NCBI GenBank assembly: GCA_036939355.1
Contig: JALLAP010000484.1
Location: forward strand, 1-17,348
Length of the DNA: 17,348 nucleotides
Reading direction: 5' to 3'
Origin: Thalassiosira profunda
Lineage: Eukaryota > Bacillariophyta > Thalassiosirophyceae > Thalassiosirales > Thalassiosiraceae
Shown here one piece after another: positions 15,673 to 17,348 of the stretch. The notes beneath the pieces were generated by a model. It had not been told where the DNA came from, ran no database searches, and saw only the letters and a list, made by a program, of their open reading frames with translations. The position numbers and the translations under genes are program-made. The first letter of the stretch is position 1; every line of letters begins with the position of its first letter.

Positions 15673-17142
15673 ATGCCGCAAGCAGCCCCAGCGCCGCGGC
15701 GGACCTTCCACAACACCGCCCTGCGCTCCGTCCTCCTCGCCTCCGTTGCATTGTCCCTCGCCGTGCTGTGGGTGTCCCACCGCGCCATCGCCTACCATAC
15801 CAAGAAGGAGGATACGAAGCAGCTGTTGTCGGTGCCGCTTCCGCCGCCGCGGCGAGAGGCGGCCAAGGGCGGGCTGCCTCCGATACCCGATTTTGTGAAG
15901 GCGAAGATGGCGGAGGCTTCCTACGAGGACAAGAATGCGGATAAGGAAACGAATGGTGCTGCAGTAATTGGCGGAGCACCATCTTTTCCCTTGCCATCAG
16001 ACGCGGTACCGGACCAATCGGTGCCATCGGAGGTGATATTGCAACCCTCGTTTGGCGTTCACAGACCCGACATGAACGCAGTGGTTGCATTTGCAGAAGG
16101 TTACGATCTCAATGTTTATGTGACTTTCATTGAGAGTCTGAAAGCAACAAACTTCACCGGGGACGTGGTATTGGCGGTGAGCCATGTGGAGGGGATGAAA
16201 AGCGGCGTGGAAGAATACCTCAGATGGTACTCGGAACGGGCAGACGGATCGCTGCGGGTCATCTCGTATGCGTTGCCGTGGGAATGCTACAAGAAATCAG
16301 GAAAGAGGATATTGCCCAGCAACAGCGAGGGGCGTGGGTCAACAACGAATCATGGCTTTTCGGACTGCAAGATTAATGGATTGTACAGCAATGGCAAAGA
16401 TGAAACAAAAGTTCCGGCGGATGACCCACGAGTGGCGCGGCCGGTGGCGACGGCGCGGTACGAGCTGTATTGGATATTCAGCAAGCAGTACCACGCAGCG
16501 TCGACACTTCTCATTGTGGATGCTCGCGATACGTTCTTCCAATCGAATCCCTTCGCGTTTGGCGCCACCGTGTCTGTCGGTGGCGCCCACCTTCCATCAA
16601 ACCAGCACGGCGATGAGAAATGCACGCTCGATCTGTTCGAAGAAAACTACGAATCCGTTACGATTGGCAAATCATCTTACAACTCGCGATGGATTAGAAC
16701 GGCGTATGGCCAGGGGGCTCTGGACAAAATAAAGGACAAGCCAGTAATATGCTCCGGAAGCACGATGGGATCGCAGCGTGCCATCGAGCTATACTGCCGG
16801 GCTTTGGTTGCTCAATTCGACACGACAAAATGCAAACAAGTTGGCTGCGATCAGGGATTCCACAACCATCTCTACTACGAGGGAGGGCTGGAGTCATATC
16901 TTGCTTCGCGTGGCTGTCAAACGAAAGTCCACAAACAGGGCGAAGGGACGATCAACAATCTGGCAGCGATGCGAACCAAACCTCTCCGAGAGTGGGGCAT
17001 AATGAAGGGCGAAGCGATATTCAACAACGATAGATCGACGCTAAGTCCGGTGGTTCACCAGTTTGACAGAGACAATGAGCTAAAGGTCTCAATTCGGAAG
17101 AGGACAAACACGATGTTGGCGCGTTGGAAAGCGAGCCAGTGA
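15673..17142 (+). CDS. Type II membrane protein, GT-A glycosyltransferase-like
   Basis: A single exon encodes 489 residues from ATG 15673 (MPQAAPAPRRTFHN); the frame opens earlier at 15484 but that stretch has no protein character. Residues ~17-37 form one hydrophobic segment (SVLLASVALSLAVLWV) behind a basic N-terminus, the layout of a Golgi signal anchor, followed by a Pro/Lys-rich stem. The lumenal part starts with NVYVTFIESLKATNFTGDVV (~147). It then has a DxxD element LLIVDARDTFFQSNPF with Asp283 and Asp286, a CSGSTMGS segment at ~360 and CDQGFHNHLYY at ~392. This pattern (acidic metal/nucleotide-sugar motif after a hydrophobic strand, aromatic-Q-NPF, later DQG) is typical of GT-A enzymes with unassigned donors. 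Family number and substrate cannot be set here. It may glycosylate secreted proteins. Confidence 0.82.
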   Translation: MPQAAPAPRRTFHNTALRSVLLASVALSLAVLWVSHRAIAYHTKKEDTKQLLSVPLPPPRREAAKGGLPPIPDFVKAKMAEASYEDKNADKETNGAAVIGGAPSFPLPSDAVPDQSVPSEVILQPSFGVHRPDMNAVVAFAEGYDLNVYVTFIESLKATNFTGDVVLAVSHVEGMKSGVEEYLRWYSERADGSLRVISYALPWECYKKSGKRILPSNSEGRGSTTNHGFSDCKINGLYSNGKDETKVPADDPRVARPVATARYELYWIFSKQYHAASTLLIVDARDTFFQSNPFAFGATVSVGGAHLPSNQHGDEKCTLDLFEENYESVTIGKSSYNSRWIRTAYGQGALDKIKDKPVICSGSTMGSQRAIELYCRALVAQFDTTKCKQVGCDQGFHNHLYYEGGLESYLASRGCQTKVHKQGEGTINNLAAMRTKPLREWGIMKGEAIFNNDRSTLSPVVHQFDRDNELKVSIRKRTNTMLARWKASQ

Positions 17143-17300
17143 TAGTGCCTTGCTGTAACGAAAGAAGTGAACATGCACCGTGACACAGTGTGATCGCATT
17201 CCCTAGTAGTTATCCATGACGACAAACAATAATGCACGAATAAGGATGTACATCAGCCTCACTCAAGCTGCTCTGCAAAAGCTCATTCCAGCCTCGAGCC
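17143..17300. other. 3' flank of GT-like gene
   Basis: This is an AT-richer 158 bp stretch after the stop at 17142, with no open frame of note. ACAATAATG near 17226 might be near a polyadenylation signal, but no canonical AATAAA is present. Confidence 0.35.
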
Positions 17301-17348
17301 TCAGTAATACGTGTCCCTGAGCACTCCACCATTGTCCATCCGCACCTT
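17301..17348 (-). CDS. Possible C-terminus of an eighth gene
   Basis: Read from the window edge on the minus strand, one frame gives KVRMDNGGVLRDTYY and then TGA at 17303-17301. The strict strand alternation of this window would place a minus-strand gene here. Fifteen residues are far too few to identify it and chance is a real alternative. Confidence 0.2.
   Translation of the reverse strand, partial: KVRMDNGGVLRDTYY

Noticed and set aside
15332..16090. Upstream extension of the secreted VDGAHR protein
   Set aside because: The extension is antisense to the GT-like gene, and a good signal peptide begins at 15331.
1..17348. Prokaryotic-type systems, transposons, tRNA, rRNA or CRISPR arrays
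   Set aside because: None seen by eye: no terminal inverted repeats with transposase, no regular spaced repeats, no recognisable RNA gene; genes have spliceosomal introns.

Overview
The window looks like nuclear DNA of a centric diatom, most likely Thalassiosira (T. oceanica-like). Three things suggest this. The genes are GC-rich with few, short (59-89 bp) GT-AG introns. One gene matches a diatom leucine-rich-repeat (RNI-like) family, recalled from memory, that carries a coiled coil, a 'PRSHW' segment and a 'LNDRDAELIA' repeat. Two giant secreted proteins are built from the cysteine module 'YYPD..xGxC....ECC....W....C' that is common in diatom proteomes. The species call is inference; no search was run.

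Layout: seven genes, strictly alternating in strand. (1) 1-662 (+), 3' part of an unrecognised gene with one in-frame intron. (2) 967-2614 (-), leucine-rich-repeat protein, broken in this sequence by a one-base frame slip at a run of nine C. (3) 2856-5015 (+), protein with an OTU1/YOD1-type ubiquitin-like N-terminus but no OTU peptidase. (4) 5131-9225 (-) and (5) 9698-14264 (+), two ~1,400-residue secreted cysteine-rich paralogs facing away from each other across a ~470 bp shared upstream region. (6) 14372-15331 (-), small secreted protein with a VDGAHR motif. (7) 15673-17142 (+), type II membrane protein resembling a GT-A glycosyltransferase. The last 48 bases may hold the C-terminus of an eighth gene on the minus strand.

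The pair 5131-14264 is the most interesting part. Both proteins run in the same order: Arg-rich signal sequence, an RS(I/V)DL segment, a basic RRRR stretch, several ECC modules, an unrecognised ~150-170 residue domain with a CD..C motif, a near-identical ECC module ending WLEYYTCII, a Pro/Thr- or Pro/Ala-rich linker and two beta-sandwich-like C-terminal domains. They differ in accessory modules: gene 4 has C-x-W modules, gene 5 has intron-bounded tandem WH(V/I)NT.TNAGC modules. They are probably cell-wall, girdle-band or extracellular-matrix proteins (inference).

Two sequence-quality problems affect gene models: the C9 run at 2174-2182, and an exact 72 bp direct repeat flanking a single N at 14189, which is almost certainly a scaffolding duplication and corrupts the 3' end of gene 5.
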